Assembly: GCA_002224055.1 (NCBI GenBank)
Contig: AZLU01000009.1
Coordinates: 317,571-381,570 of the forward strand
Source: Pezizomycotina sp. ARF18
Taxonomy: Eukaryota > Ascomycota
Direction of reading: 5' to 3'
Length of the DNA: 64,000 nt
Below the pieces are notes generated by a model. That model saw nothing but the letters and a program-made list of their open reading frames with translations. It had not been told where the DNA came from and did no database searches. The translations under genes were made by a program, and so were the position numbers. Shown in pieces: positions 38,790 to 50,900 of this stretch; the stretch's first letter is position 1, and each line of letters opens with the position of its first letter.

Positions 38790-40307
38790 CTTTTTTTACT
38801 TTTGAAATTATTATACTTTCTTTTTTTTAGTTATATATTTAGATTTTAACGTATATATATACGTTTGGGACGGAGAGGAGGGAGTGGATTTTTTTTTTTT
38901 TTTTTTTTTTTGAATAATTCTGATCAAGGTAAGAAACATTTTTGGCAAGGGGAAGAAATGGAGTAGACATTTCAAATTTTTGTCTTGTATCATTTTCAAC
39001 ATGGAAGAGAAAATTTTTTTTGCGATGATTCTCTCATCGAAACAGTTTTGTCATAGAGCGAGTCTGTAGATCTTAATTGCACAGTTATTGTTGATATTCT
39101 TGACGGTTCTAGGTATATATGGCAGATGGAAACTCTTTCGTCGCATATGTTTTCGCGATTTAGCAGGATACCAGAATTAGTAGCTCTATTCGTGGTAGCA
39201 CTGGCTCTTTATTTTTTCGTCCTGGATATGAGCGCTGAAGTTTGCGGGACCTTTTTTCTTCGAGATTAAAAAGTCTAGCTCGTGATAAGCATATATATAT
39301 AGCAGGAGCTAAAAAATATGATAGTTCTTCTCTTCTCGAAACCCTCAAAGGAACGGACCTCCTGTCACAGTAACGGTATACATACGCGCCGGACAATTGA
39401 GTGCCTATTATTGGAACTATAACACTCCGGTTTCCTTGGATATTCGCTTCAGATAAAGAGTCTTTTACTGGGGACCGGGGACTTGAGGAGAAAGAATGTT
39501 GGGTTAACCGTTCCCCCACTACTTTTCTTTCTTCCATGGTTCCATAAGGGGGATATTCTGACGTTTTAGATAGAGTAACAACCCCCAACGTTGAATAACG
39601 GGCAGGAGCGAAAAGATAGTGGTAGTGTGAGAGCAAGAATAGACGGGATGGGGAAGGCTTTCGTCTGATGTTGCTGTGGCATGTAATATAGTGAAATTCA
39701 ATAAAGAGAATTCCTTTGGAGAATTATTTCAAAGCTATAGGCCATCGTCGTGCTCTGAAAATTGATGACAATACGTACCTTGACTTCTCACAGGAGAATC
39801 TTGTACAGGAACGATTCCATGCAAGAAGCTATCAAATGTGACTGCAAACTCCTCGGGAGTGCGGCCGTACGATAATTGATCGGCAAAAACAGAAGACTAT
39901 TCGCGTCTGTCCCTTTCGTGCGGAGTCAGGAACGGGCTCGGATGTCGGAAACGTATCATCAACGGCTCATATATCTGAAGCGAGCTAGAACCATCCCAAG
40001 AATAGGACCTGAAGCGTCAAAGGGCCTTCCCCTCGCCAGGCATACAAGTCGCACCTTTTGAATTGAAAACGAATGCAGCTGCCATTTTCCATCACTTTCA
40101 TAAAGTGATCCCGAAATCACAAAGGGCCTGTTCCTTTGTAGGATTGAGGTTTTTGCTCTCTGGCAGTGTCGTGGGCCAATTTTAGGACCGTTGTAGGTCT
40201 TGGAGACCGGTAATTGGTTGTCTTTGCATGGCGTCAGATCGGTTTCAGAAAGGAACTGTAAGGCTTTGGTCCTCGGATTTGTAGCCCTGGAATAGGAAAG
40301 TAGAATT

Positions 40308-40338
<31 letters not shown>

Positions 40339-40849
40339 GAACGCTAACAGAACTGCGTAGAACTTTGGGATTCAGAAAAAGGGGACCTTGCATATACGAA
40401 CTGAGAACCTTCCCACCCTAAAACTTCAGAAACAACCCGAATTGACGAATTGAACCCTTTGGATATCGTACTTGTTGGAAATAATAAGAGAGAGCTGTTG
40501 TAGATGTAGTAGTAAAGTTGTTGATGATCGTGAAAGGTACTTCCCGATTCTGGAATGAAGCCCGTGTTTGCATTGCCTGCGGAATAAATAGCCCGGGAAT
40601 TTCGTGCTGCAGAGAAGAATTTGGCCGGCCGATGACTAAGCAAGCAAAAAGGCCAAGGCGTGCAATTTTATTTTATTTTATTTTATTTTTTATTTTTTTT
40701 CCACCAGAAAGAACGGCGGAACCTTCTAAATTAAATTAAAAAATAAAATTTTCCTCCAAAGAGAAATAAAAAGAGACTTTTTTCGTTCAACCTTATAAGT
40801 ATTTTCTTTTCTTTTATTATTATTTGCTATTTAAATTAAGGCCATCGTC
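38790..40849. other. Intergenic, no gene recognised
   Basis: Two unsupported ORFs lie on the minus strand (39160-39636, 158 codons; 39959-40393, 144 codons). Neither shows a domain or splice structure. T/A runs occur near 38890 and 40308-40338, and an ATTTT array at 40665-40700. Confidence 0.45.
40665..40700. repeat. (ATTTT)n microsatellite
   Basis: An ATTTT array of about 36 bases, the reverse-strand form of the AAAAT arrays seen elsewhere in the window. Confidence 0.85.
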
Positions 40850-41194
40850 GCTCTTATTTTTTTCATCTTCCCTCTTTCTTCTTCCTCTCCTTCTCTCGTC
40901 ATCTACAACAAACGAATAGAACTACTAACTACAAGATCCCACTCTCATCCAGAAGAGGGATTATATATTTCTATATTATTATTACTTCTATTCATTACTA
41001 TTATCTTCCTTCTTCTTTAGATTGTTCTGTTCTTCCTCTTTCCGTTTCATCCAATATTTTGTTGTTTTGAAAAAGCAAAGGAAAATTTTTTATTTCTCTT
41101 AAAAAAAAAGAAAAAAAGCCACAAACACTGTCATTAAAAGTCTTATAGGGATCACATATTGATCACCTCTTACTTGAAAAAACTAACTAGCACA
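40850..41194 (+). promoter_or_regulatory. Pyrimidine-rich promoter/5' UTR of the RRM gene
   Basis: A long C/T-rich tract (CTTCCCTCTTTCTTCTTCCT and following, 40870-40905, again 41005-41060) leads to the ATG at 41195. Such tracts are typical of strongly expressed filamentous fungal genes. The length suggests a long 5' UTR. Confidence 0.4.
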
Positions 41195-42077
41195 ATGTCG
41201 ATGGAGTACGACAACGAATCCCGTGGTGGTACGAAGGTACGTTTCTGTTCTACTTTGATAACTACAGCCTTGTTTGCTTTGATGTTTTGCGTCTCTGTCT
41301 CTCCACATTGCGCCTCCGAAAATCATCGCGCCATCTCCCAAATCGTCCGAAGCTAACCCCACCAACAACAACACAGACACCCGCGACGGATATGATCGTG
41401 ATCGCTCAAACTCACCCCGTCCTCGCTCGCCTAACGGCAATACTCGCATGAGGTCTCGTAGCGCAGTCCTGGTGGTCGTGGCGACAGTGGTGGCCGTATG
41501 AACGATCCCTAGTTTGAGCGCCCAAAAAAATTTCAACGCTTTCTTTCAGCCATACAGAACCACCACTATCCATCAATTACAGTACATTCCTCTCAAGAGT
41601 GTCCCTTTAACTGACGACATTGTTCTTCCGTTTCAGCGCTCCTCCTTCTGACACGGCGGATCGTCGTGACCGTGATCCTTCCCAGCGGACAAGGAGAGCA
41701 ACGCTCGCAACACTGGCACAATCTCTTCGTCACGGGCATTCATCCCAAGCTCACTGAAGAGGATGTGGCCAAGATCTTCTCGAAATATGGTGAAGTTGTC
41801 AAGTGCAACATCATGCTTGACCCCCATACCAAAGAGTCGCGTGGCTTCGGCTTCGTGAACTTTGCCGCCTCTGACCAGGCTGACGCAGCCAAGGACGGAC
41901 TTCAGAACGAAGTTTTGAGGACGTACCTTGAGCATCGAGAAAGCAAGGAGGAACAGACCCCGTACCCCTACTCCTGGTAAATACTTTGACCGCCGAAGCG
42001 AGGTAATAATCCCTCTCCCTCTCCGTTCTATTTCAACTGTCCCTAACCGGCCCGTTTGATTTTACTCTTCTTTCTTC

Positions 42078-42109
<32 letters not shown>

Positions 42110-42716
42110 TTCTTGAGCAAATCTCCCTGACATATACTATTTATTAGATGACTTCCGAGGCAGCCGCAGGCCGCCCCGTATAGTTCATCCTATCGTGTGG
42201 AGGTGGTTACTCGTCTCGCTACGGCGGTGGCGGCGGTGGTGACCGTTACTACGATGATGATAGGTACTATAGTCTCGCTACGACGATCGCGACAGGGACA
42301 GGGGAGATCGCGGTGGCGATAGGGACAGGGACAGGTACTACAGTCGCCGGGATTATGGCGGTAGGGACGATTACGATCGTAGCGGTGGAGCCGACAGGTA
42401 TGCACGTGAGGAGATATGTGGTCGTGGTGATCGTAACGGCGGTGAAGGTTCGATGGGCGGTTACTACGATGACTCTCGTCCTCGTGGCTAGCTATGATGA
42501 CCAAAGCCGTGGTGGTGGCGCTTACTACGATCGTGAAGGTCGCACTGCTTACGATACCAGGAGCCGTGAACCGGCTGGAGCCATGCAAGACGACCGCATG
42601 CCGACAGATGCCCCTCCCCGTGAACGCGGCTACTACGGCGACCGCGACCGTGATCGTGGCGACCGCGCGACCGTGGCGACCGCGGTGGTGACCGCGAGGA
42701 CCGCTACCGCAGATAA
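41195..42716 (+). CDS. RRM protein with Gly/Arg/Asp/Tyr-rich tail (Tra2/SR-like)
   Basis: A nuclear RNA-binding protein, probably a splicing regulator of the transformer-2/SR type. Exon 1 (MSMEYDNESRGGTK) ends at 41236 before GTACGT. The next exon gives TRDGYDRDRSNSPRPRSPNG, an RS/RD-rich segment. The RRM lies at about 41715-41930: RNP2 LFVTGI, then LTEEDVAKIFSKYGEVV, and RNP1 RGFGFVNF (about 41847-41870). LSIEKARRNRPRTPTPGKYF closes the domain after small frame changes. An intron at 42003-42147 holds a T24 run. The last exon starts DDFRGSRRPPR and becomes a long RYGGGGGGDRYYDDDRYY-type tail with DRDRDRGDR repeats, stopping at TAA 42714-42716. At least five one-base changes interrupt the frame, mostly in the repetitive tail. 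Single RRM plus RS-like head and RGG/RD tail is the known fungal layout. Confidence 0.85.
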
Positions 42717-45696
42717 GGGAATATAATACTTCGTCGGAAGGCGAAGGTCACAACCGAAAGAGCATTTGGAGTTGTTTATATTTTATTTTCTATTTCTTCT
42801 ACACATCGATAATTCAGAAAGAGATAAACGCACACGAGGTCAAGACGACAGGCTCAGCAATAATAACGAAAACAAAATTATCAACAATAGGTAAAAGTTG
42901 AAAACATTAAGAGGCGGCCATCGATTATGACATGACGTTTTCTTCTATACAATTTGGGATCGGTTCTACAAAAAAAACGAAATTACAGAAAACTTAAGTA
43001 GTTTGTGTTTTTTCTTTTTTCTTTTTCTCTCTCTTACGAATTCTCTTTTCTTTTCCTTTTTTTATTAAAATCCTCTCTCTAATATGCTCCAATGTTTTGA
43101 ATCGGCTGCGCTACGACATGTCAATCAACTTTTTCGACCTAGCAACACAAATATCAGCTATCTGTCCGTAGTTCTCGTGTTTTTCAGCATCGTATTCGCC
43201 ATATCCTTGCAACTCCGAATTCTTGTCCCCTTAGGAATCGAAGTCAAAGGTGAGGTTTGAAATCCTTCAGCAAACTTCAGCTGCCTAGTAGCTGGAGATG
43301 ATGCGCGGGAGTATCTGCAACATGGGAACTGTGTTCACATCTGTGCAGCCTAATTCATCCTTCCCTTCTCTCGTTATCTTTCACGTATACCTTTTAATTA
43401 AAAAGAATTCTTGTTTTTTTTTTTTTTTTCGTTTGTTTCTTCCCGGTTCCCGGCTCCTTATATCATTTTCTTCTCTCCTTGTTACTATTATATATCCGTA
43501 TTTTCTCCTGTCCTCTCGGTTCGCTTTCCATGTCGTCAACCCAGGGATTATTCCAACCTATCAGCCTTCCCGCAACTTCTTCACCTCGCACCCAAAAAAG
43601 AAATACTCAGAAGAGATCGGAAATTATGTCGGCGACACATCATGTTCAGCTTATCAGTACTACATCCAAAAGAAATTTCAACGTGCTTCGATCGGCTTTC
43701 GAAATGGAACTATTCCAGTCGGTTCCATTTAGTATCAGTATTAGTTAAAAAATTACCATGTTCCATGGCCCCGACGGAACAAACAAAAAGCAACCAGAGT
43801 AAACCCTTCTGAAGGGGTTTCGATATTACAGAATGCCAGAATGCCAGAGAAAACAGAAATGACTGCTTGACCTTTCTGGCGAAAAAAACATGAACAACCA
43901 TATCGCAATTAACAACCACATGCAAAAAGGAACAACGCAGAACCGTGGAATGCAATCTGCATCAAAAGGAATATCAAGGCATCTGCTTGATAACGATGCT
44001 TTCAATGCTTGATTTGACAAGACTCCAGCAATTACCAGAAGCATCAGGTATACAATATTTGAAGACAAATATCCTCACCTACCTTGTCATCGGACTTCAA
44101 TTTCGTTGCTGTTGCCCCTCGAGCCTACCAGATAAAGAAGGGGAAAAAATTTCCCTTTATTTTCTTTGTGCGACGTTTAACCGTGGAATTTGCTCATTCG
44201 CGCTTGAATTACGACGCACTCCTGCGAATGATCGAAAGACGTTATTCTTTTCTATTGGCTCATCCCTGCTCCGAAATTTTTTGTTCGATCTTTATACGAT
44301 TCTTTTCCGGTTGTATTATTCTCGCGATACGTTGCTACTCGGTAGGTTATATATATAGCCCATGCGACGTACAATATATATTATTTTTCCGGTTCTTTCA
44401 ACGGATCAAAGAACTACTGCAGGTACTCAACGTTACCTACCGCAGATTCTCTTACGCTCGCGTCCTGGAAAAGAAGTCATGTTATCAGGTAAGTCTCCAA
44501 GGATATCTCTCTTTGTGAAGTTTTTCTCTTTGTTCTGTTTGAACAATCCATTATTATCTTTTGGTACTTTCTTTCATCCGTACTTTATTTCTTTTATTTA
44601 TTTCACTTGGTATACGTCATCCCACGAACAACTTAACAAGGGTGTTCCTCGGACGTATGTCTTTTTCCTTTCTTTCTTTATATTCTAATCTGGTATAACA
44701 TTCGGATGTCGCAATTAACCTGCTGCTGAAACTTTCTCGATACCCTTCACACTTCACTCTTGTTCTTAATAAAGCAAAACACTCCGGTGTGGGATTTCTT
44801 CTAGAACGGGGAAACGGAAGTTTCGGTTTGGGGGGGGGGGGTGAGGTGTTTGAATGTATAATTGAAAATCGTATATAGCTAGTTTCCCAGTAATCGTAAT
44901 TTGCGAAACTCTAATTCTCTGAATGATGCATGTGGGAGTTTTATAGGCGAATATGCTGGAAAGTATTGCCTTGAATGCATGAGTAGATCGGTGTTGGTGT
45001 AAATGTGTACTCTTACTGTAGGAATATATTGATTTATTTGATGTTTGGACATTTTACGAATTCTAGAAACTGGTTCCGAAATCCTTGTCCGTGTCCTACT
45101 TGGTGCTGTGTTTTGCCTACTGATATCGAGAGAAATGGTGCTCCTGTTGATTAACCAAGAAGCTATTGTTCGGTATCACTCAGTGAGTAAATGCTTGGAT
45201 CAAGCGGCGTGATATTTGTATACGGGTTTTTATTTGCTAAACAATAGTATCTCTATTAAGAACGTTGTACTTTATAGGCTAAACTTTTTACTTTTTACTT
45301 TTACTATTGTTTTTAATAAATTGTTTAAAAAAATGTAGAGAGGTATAAGCGTAAGACTGAATAATTATCATATATAGATATACATATATCTAGATGTATT
45401 GAGGAAGATATCTATTTGACAACGAAGTCCCAAAAGAAAAATCTAATCGAGGAATTAAAATGGTACATTTATCGAAAAGCTTTCAAAAAAGAGTGAATGT
45501 TTCTAAAAAGACTTCTCTATATGGTCGAGTCTGTGTTTTACCTTTAGCAGGAAAAAAAAAAAAAAAAAAAAAAAGAACTATATCAAAATTTCCTCAAAAA
45601 GAAAAATTATACTCAAAATACCAAAAAGATGCAGACTGAATAACCAAAACGATAATAAATAATACTTGACGGCGATAGCGGGATCTATATTAATAC
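42717..45696. other. Intergenic; T-rich 3' flank, then A/T-rich sequence
   Basis: The first ~850 bases (to about 43560) are pyrimidine-rich on the coding strand of the RRM gene, like other 3' flanks here. Several ORFs of 100-145 codons overlap one another (43298-44688, +) and are Phe/Ser/Tyr-rich without motifs. An A-run lies at about 45550-45574. No gene recognised. Confidence 0.45.
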
Positions 45697-46818
45697 TCAA
45701 ACGGTCGATCCACCAATCAGCGGCGTCCTCTCGCTCGGTATGCCGTCGCACCGCTTACTCCTGACGTCAAAACCCGCCTCACTCTCCGTCTCGCTCTCGC
45801 TGGGCAGTTCGCTCGTCAAATCCTGATCCCTCCCGTCCTTCTGCCTGTACAGTATATAATGCTGCACTATAAAAATCGAATCGAAAAACATACTGAAACC
45901 CCCCAGACCCAATTTCGTCAAATTCCCCTTAACGCCGCTCCAACTACCCTCCAGCGCGGAATCGATAAACAGCTGTATTATACTCAGCGCGCCGCCGATG
46001 AAATCTAGCAGCATCTGCCAGATACTGAAACCCTTGTGGATTTGTTGATGTAGTTTAGTTGCGCTTGCGGGACGTATTTTACGAAGGTAATTAGGAGTTT
46101 TGAGAAGGAGAATGCGGTTGTTACGTCGAGGTACTCCCAGCCTCTCGTTACACCTGTTCCATTGTGGTACCGACCGAAGCGGAGTTCTTCAAATCCTGCG
46201 AGGGCGGTAACGAATAGTACGGAAACAATAACACCGCCGAAAATACCCCATACCCATATCTTAACGCCCTCGTGCTTGCGACCTTGTTCGAAGCCCCAGA
46301 TCGGCTTGAAGAATTGGGAGTAGGTTAGGGTGCTTAATACGAGGGCGTGGCACGCGAACGCCATGTCGTTTGCGCGGACGGTAGGGTGGGGAGCGGTAGG
46401 GTAGCGCTCGGCGTACTCGCGCCGTACTCGGGGTGAGAAGAGGAGGACGGTCGTGAGACGAAGTAGCAGACGTAGCCGAGGACATTTATGGGAAAGAAGG
46501 ATTCCGCGACGCCGCGGACGGATTTGCGGCGGATGTTGTGGAGGAACTGCGGGTAGAAGGAGGCGGACCAGCAGAAGAAGCTAGAAAGAAACGGGTTGAG
46601 AAAAGAATACGTTAGATAAAGCTTCTCCTTTGGAGAAGGTAAGGGTAATAGGTAGGTGCTAAAATGGGTGATTTGTTGAGACGCACTAGATCCATCCGAG
46701 AGCCCTGTATAGATGCAGAACAGATATTAGTATCACGAAATAAACACTCAAGAGGATGCAGATATCCATACCATGAGATGTACTCGGCGATCACTCTTCC
46801 TGTTACTTCTGGAATCAT
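45697..46818 (-). CDS. Cystinosin-like lysosomal/vacuolar cystine transporter
   Basis: Cystinosins export cystine from lysosome or vacuole with protons; they have seven membrane helices and two PQ-loop repeats. Exon 1 begins [15 protein letters not shown] (ATG 46818) and ends at 46772 before GTATGG. Exon 2 gives [20 protein letters not shown], the first PQ loop, then [11 protein letters not shown]. After a frame change [20 protein letters not shown] and [20 protein letters not shown] follow. The second PQ loop is [15 protein letters not shown], then [20 protein letters not shown] after a missing G in the GGG at 46031-46033 (plus-strand CCC). [14 protein letters not shown] is the last helix, and the tail with [12 protein letters not shown] ends at 45697. 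Yeast Ers1 is the distant counterpart. An upstream frame (to 47005) with a hydrophobic stretch could extend the 5' end, but the family starts close to the first PQ loop. Confidence 0.88.
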
Positions 46819-47488
46819 TTTTGCTGGCAGAGTAACGAACGACGGTAGATGATGAAGGGGATGGAATAAGAGAAGCGTTACGCCAGAGGTTGATGCATGT
46901 AGAGAGAAGGATGAGAAGAGCGACGATGAAGTACCCCGGGCTGGGCATGTGGATACAAGCGAGAATCTGGGGAAGAGTGAGAAAAGAGAGGGAAAGATAG
47001 GGCATAAACGGATGTACAAGGCTTTTTAAAGGAAATGTAGAACTAAAAGCCTAGGGCTTGATAAGTAAGGAGGGATATTTTTTTGTCCGGGGGGGGGTCT
47101 TGTGGATCGCTTTTGTTGGCTTATCTACTGCTGGGAAACGGATGGACGGCTATTCGTGAACCAAAGAGCAAGGGGGAACTGTATGTAGTAAACGACTAAC
47201 AAAAAACGGTCAACGCCTTCTGCCTTGCTAATTTCGTCATTCGGAAGAAAAAAAAAGGGATATCAGGCGAACCCTTTTATAAGCCTATTTGAGCCGTAGC
47301 ACGCGAAATTACTTAGTCATCAACATCACGTCCTATTGCTGAGTCAGTCTCACGTGAACTGATTATACCTGGGAATAAAGGAATTGTCTGAAAATGGATT
47401 AGCGTTGGTATCGAAAAGTGCGGCCGAGAAAATTCAAATTTTATTTTTTTTTTTATTTTTTATTTTTTTTTTTTGGGTTTGTTTGCGC

Positions 47489-47526
47489 TCTCTACTGCTG
47501 AAAGAGGTCTCTACTGCTGAAAGAGG
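47489..47526. repeat. Perfect tandem duplication of 19 bases
   Basis: TCTCTACTGCTGAAAGAGG occurs twice with no spacer. It lies between two divergent genes, so it could matter for promoter function, or simply be a slippage duplication. Confidence 0.9.
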
Positions 47527-47640
47527 GATTTGTAATTTTGGGTGGGCAACCGACCGAATTTGGGGTGTTTAGTTAGTAAAAAAAAAAGAAAACACCTAAC
47601 AAGAAAAAAAGACCCACCCACGAAAAAATTGAAACGACAC

Positions 47641-47678
47641 AAAAAAATAAAAAATAAAAAATAAAAAAAATAAAAAAC
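47641..47678. repeat. (AAAAAT)n microsatellite
   Basis: A-rich hexanucleotide-like array about 230 bases before the Nto1-like start codon. Confidence 0.8.
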
Positions 47679-47910
47679 GATAATCCCCTTCTTCGGTCCC
47701 CTCTGAATCCCATCTCCAACGACGCCTGGACTCCATCGAAATCATCTCGCACAAACCTCTCAATCGAATTGACACGACTGTATCGAAATCTTAACGACTT
47801 CTATTTGCTGAGAAGGAAATCACCCCTTTTGAGTATTCCTCGGAGGATTCGAACAAACCACGGAGGAATAGAGTTTTGTTCAAAACGGAGGAAGTAGCAG
47901 AAGGAGTAGG

Positions 47911-50900
47911 ATGGCGGCGACCCCGGTGACGGATCGACGCTGCCCGGAGGACGCGTCCCGCAGACCGTACCACGGCCTCGAGGCCGTCCCAGAGGCAGTA
48001 GGACGCGACACAGTTTCGGAACCCGCTGTCGTCGAGGACGGGTTAGGGCCCACCATTCTACAGCACAGCGGGCGATTAGAAATCAGCAGAACCACGATCA
48101 CTACAAGCCGAGGGAGGAGAGGAGCTACAAGGAGTTTCACAAGGACCTCGACGTGGATGCGACGCTACTGGTGTTCGACAGCAACGAGGTGGACGGTATA
48201 ACCTCGGCAGACAACGACGCGGGCTCCGGGAGCAATAACGGCGAGAACGGCGATGAAGGGCTTGGCGGGTCACAGCAACCGTCGGCGGCGGCAAACGATA
48301 ATAACGACAACAACAGCAGCAGCAGCAATGCGGAGGACGCGGAAAAGATGAACGTCGACGGTGGCGGCGCACCGGCGATCGCGGATGAGGCAAGCCTTGC
48401 GATTATAGGCCCTGGCGACACCGGTGATGAGAATAGCCAGGGTTCGGTGCGTCGCCACAGATTTCGGATAACGGACCCACGGCGACGACAAGCCAGACGG
48501 CAGTGTCATCCCCAGGATCTTTCAACGAGGTTCTCGACGGTTCGCTTCGGAGACCGCGACCCCAGCGGCGGTCGACTCTGTCCGCATTACAAAAACCCTC
48601 GCCCGGCCGGCACGGACGCCTAGGAAGTACGTACCGCCTCTCCTCAGCTCGGGAACATATTCACGACCACGAGAGGCTATCGCTACCGGTGCCGTCTTTC
48701 AGGACGGTGAAGCCTTTTGAGATCGAGAAGAGCGGAACTTACATCGATCGCGCGATGGCAAGCGTTGGCTTCCAAGAGACCGATTATTGGCAACGGCCGA
48801 ACGTGATGGTGCGAAACCTGGCCCTTTCGAATGTCGAGGACGAAGTGACCTGAGGATATCGTCCGACAAGTCGAGTAACACGGTCACCGTGGAGCCGAAA
48901 ATAAGTTCCAATGGTCCTACCGTAGGGGCGGTCGAGTATGACATGGACGAGCAGGATGACAAGTGGCTGGTCTCTTATAACAAGATCCGCGCGGAGAAAA
49001 ATGTCCCGCCGATCAGCAGAGAAATTTTCGAGGTCACGATCACGAAGATCGAAAAGGAGTGGCATGCGCTACAGAAGAAAATCCCAAAGCCCGGCTCCAA
49101 TGCCCCTACATCCAGAAATAAAGATGGCGAAGGGGACGACGGTGAGGACGCAGATTCAAATGCTGGATATGCGACGATGGCGAATGCGAAAACAGTAATG
49201 CGATTGTTTTCTGCGATGGCTGCGACTTGGCTGTTCACCAAGGTAACTAAAAGAAATGTTCCATTTCCCGCTCCCGGAGAAAAATTATTGGTCAATTATT
49301 TTCGATTTTAGCCATTATTACGATTATTATTTTTTCTTGGTCGCAATGACGAAAGCCACCACCACCAAAACAAAAATTCCTGTTCCAATTGGATACCAAT
49401 CTTTATCCCTCGTCACGATATCACGTGGAGGGAGAAAATAGTTTCTTGATAACCTTCCGAATTTCTTATTCCTGATATACCCCACGTTATTTAAAATACT
49501 AAAACTAACTTGGCTATTCCTAAATAGACTGTTACGGTGTCCCATTCATCCCCGAAGGCCAATGGCTATGCCGAAAATGCCAACTGCTAACGCCGCGGCA
49601 AACAGCTGTAAGTATTGAAATATTCTCTTCCTAAAATATCCCAAGCAGAATAAATCGATAGGCAGAGTTCATGCTGCTATCTCTATATTTGAAAAGAGGT
49701 GAAATGGTTTGGCCCTTGTTTGAAAGAGATCGAAGTTTATTAAATTAGAAAAAAAAATTTTTTTTTATATTTTACTAATAGGATCGACGTATATTAGGAG
49801 TGTATTTTTTGTCCAAAACACCGATGGGGCGTTTAAACAAACTGTTTCGACAAAATGGTGTCATTTGCTTTGCGCATTATGGATACCCGAAGTGTCTATA
49901 CAAAATATGACATTCATGGAACCTGTTGAAGGTGTCGAGCGAGTCCCGAAGCAGAGATGGAGATTGGTAAGTTTTCAGCGTAGAAAATTAAAATAATGTC
50001 TATATATATATATTTCTATGCTGTGTTGTTGCTGACCTCGCGATGTAGAATTGTTATATTTGCCGACAAGAATGGAGCTTGCATTCAATGCAGCAATAAA
50101 AACTGTTTCCTTGCCTTCCACGTCACTTGTGCCCGCCGCGCGAAGCTTTTTCTTAAGATGAAACACATGCGCCAGGTTCGGGGGTGACGCCGGAGAGAAC
50201 AGGGTACTATTGGAGCCTAGCCAACTTAAGGCTTTCTGCGACAAGCATGTTCCGAATGACTGGAGGAAAGATAACAATGTAAGCTTCCCCCTTTTGCCAT
50301 ATATTATTTGTTTCAGTTTACGAATAGAATTTTCTAACATTCCTCTTTAGACCGATCAAGCATTTCAAGATGCGGTAGAATTTTATCAAACGACCATGGC
50401 GAACAAAAGTTGGGAGACTCCAAGCATTAGCCAATTCACTTCCTAATTCTACTCCGCAAACACCCTTCTCTAACTCTAACGACTTTCTCTCCGGGAACGG
50501 GATAACGCCACTTCCCAAAACTGACCCTCAAGCTTAGCAATAAGCGGAAGAGAATCACGGGCTCGAAGAACAAGATCGTCTGGAAATTGCTTCCGCGCAC
50601 CCGTTGTCCAAATATTCTTTATAATACTGTCGTCTCAGCTCTACAGCGTTTTACTGTCCGACAAAGCAAAGAGTATGCCGCAGAGGTCTGCAAGTATTGG
50701 ACGTTGAAGCGGAAGCGCGACGCGATGCTTCTCTGTTAAAGAGACTCCAACTGGCAATCAAGCGGAAGCATTCACTAGTAACGAAGTCACGAGGAAGAAT
50801 TATGCGGCAATGGGCCCCGATGGAAAGGCGAAACTCCAAAGGAGGCTAGAATTTGCCATCAAATTACGACACGACCTTGAACGACTAAGATTGCTTTGCG

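Larger units (their letters stand above)
46819..47910. other. Divergent intergenic region
   Basis: Shared upstream region of the cystinosin-like (-) and Nto1-like (+) genes. It contains two exact 19-base direct repeats (47489-47526), T runs near 47440-47474 and an AAAAAT array at 47641-47678. No separate gene recognised. Confidence 0.5.

Noticed and set aside
39160-39636. 158-codon minus-strand ORF
   Set aside because: No motif or intron structure; not better than chance in a region with several overlapping open frames.
43298-44688. Several overlapping ORFs of 100-145 codons
   Set aside because: Phe/Ser/Tyr-rich frames on T-rich sequence after the RRM gene, overlapping in different frames with no conserved motif.
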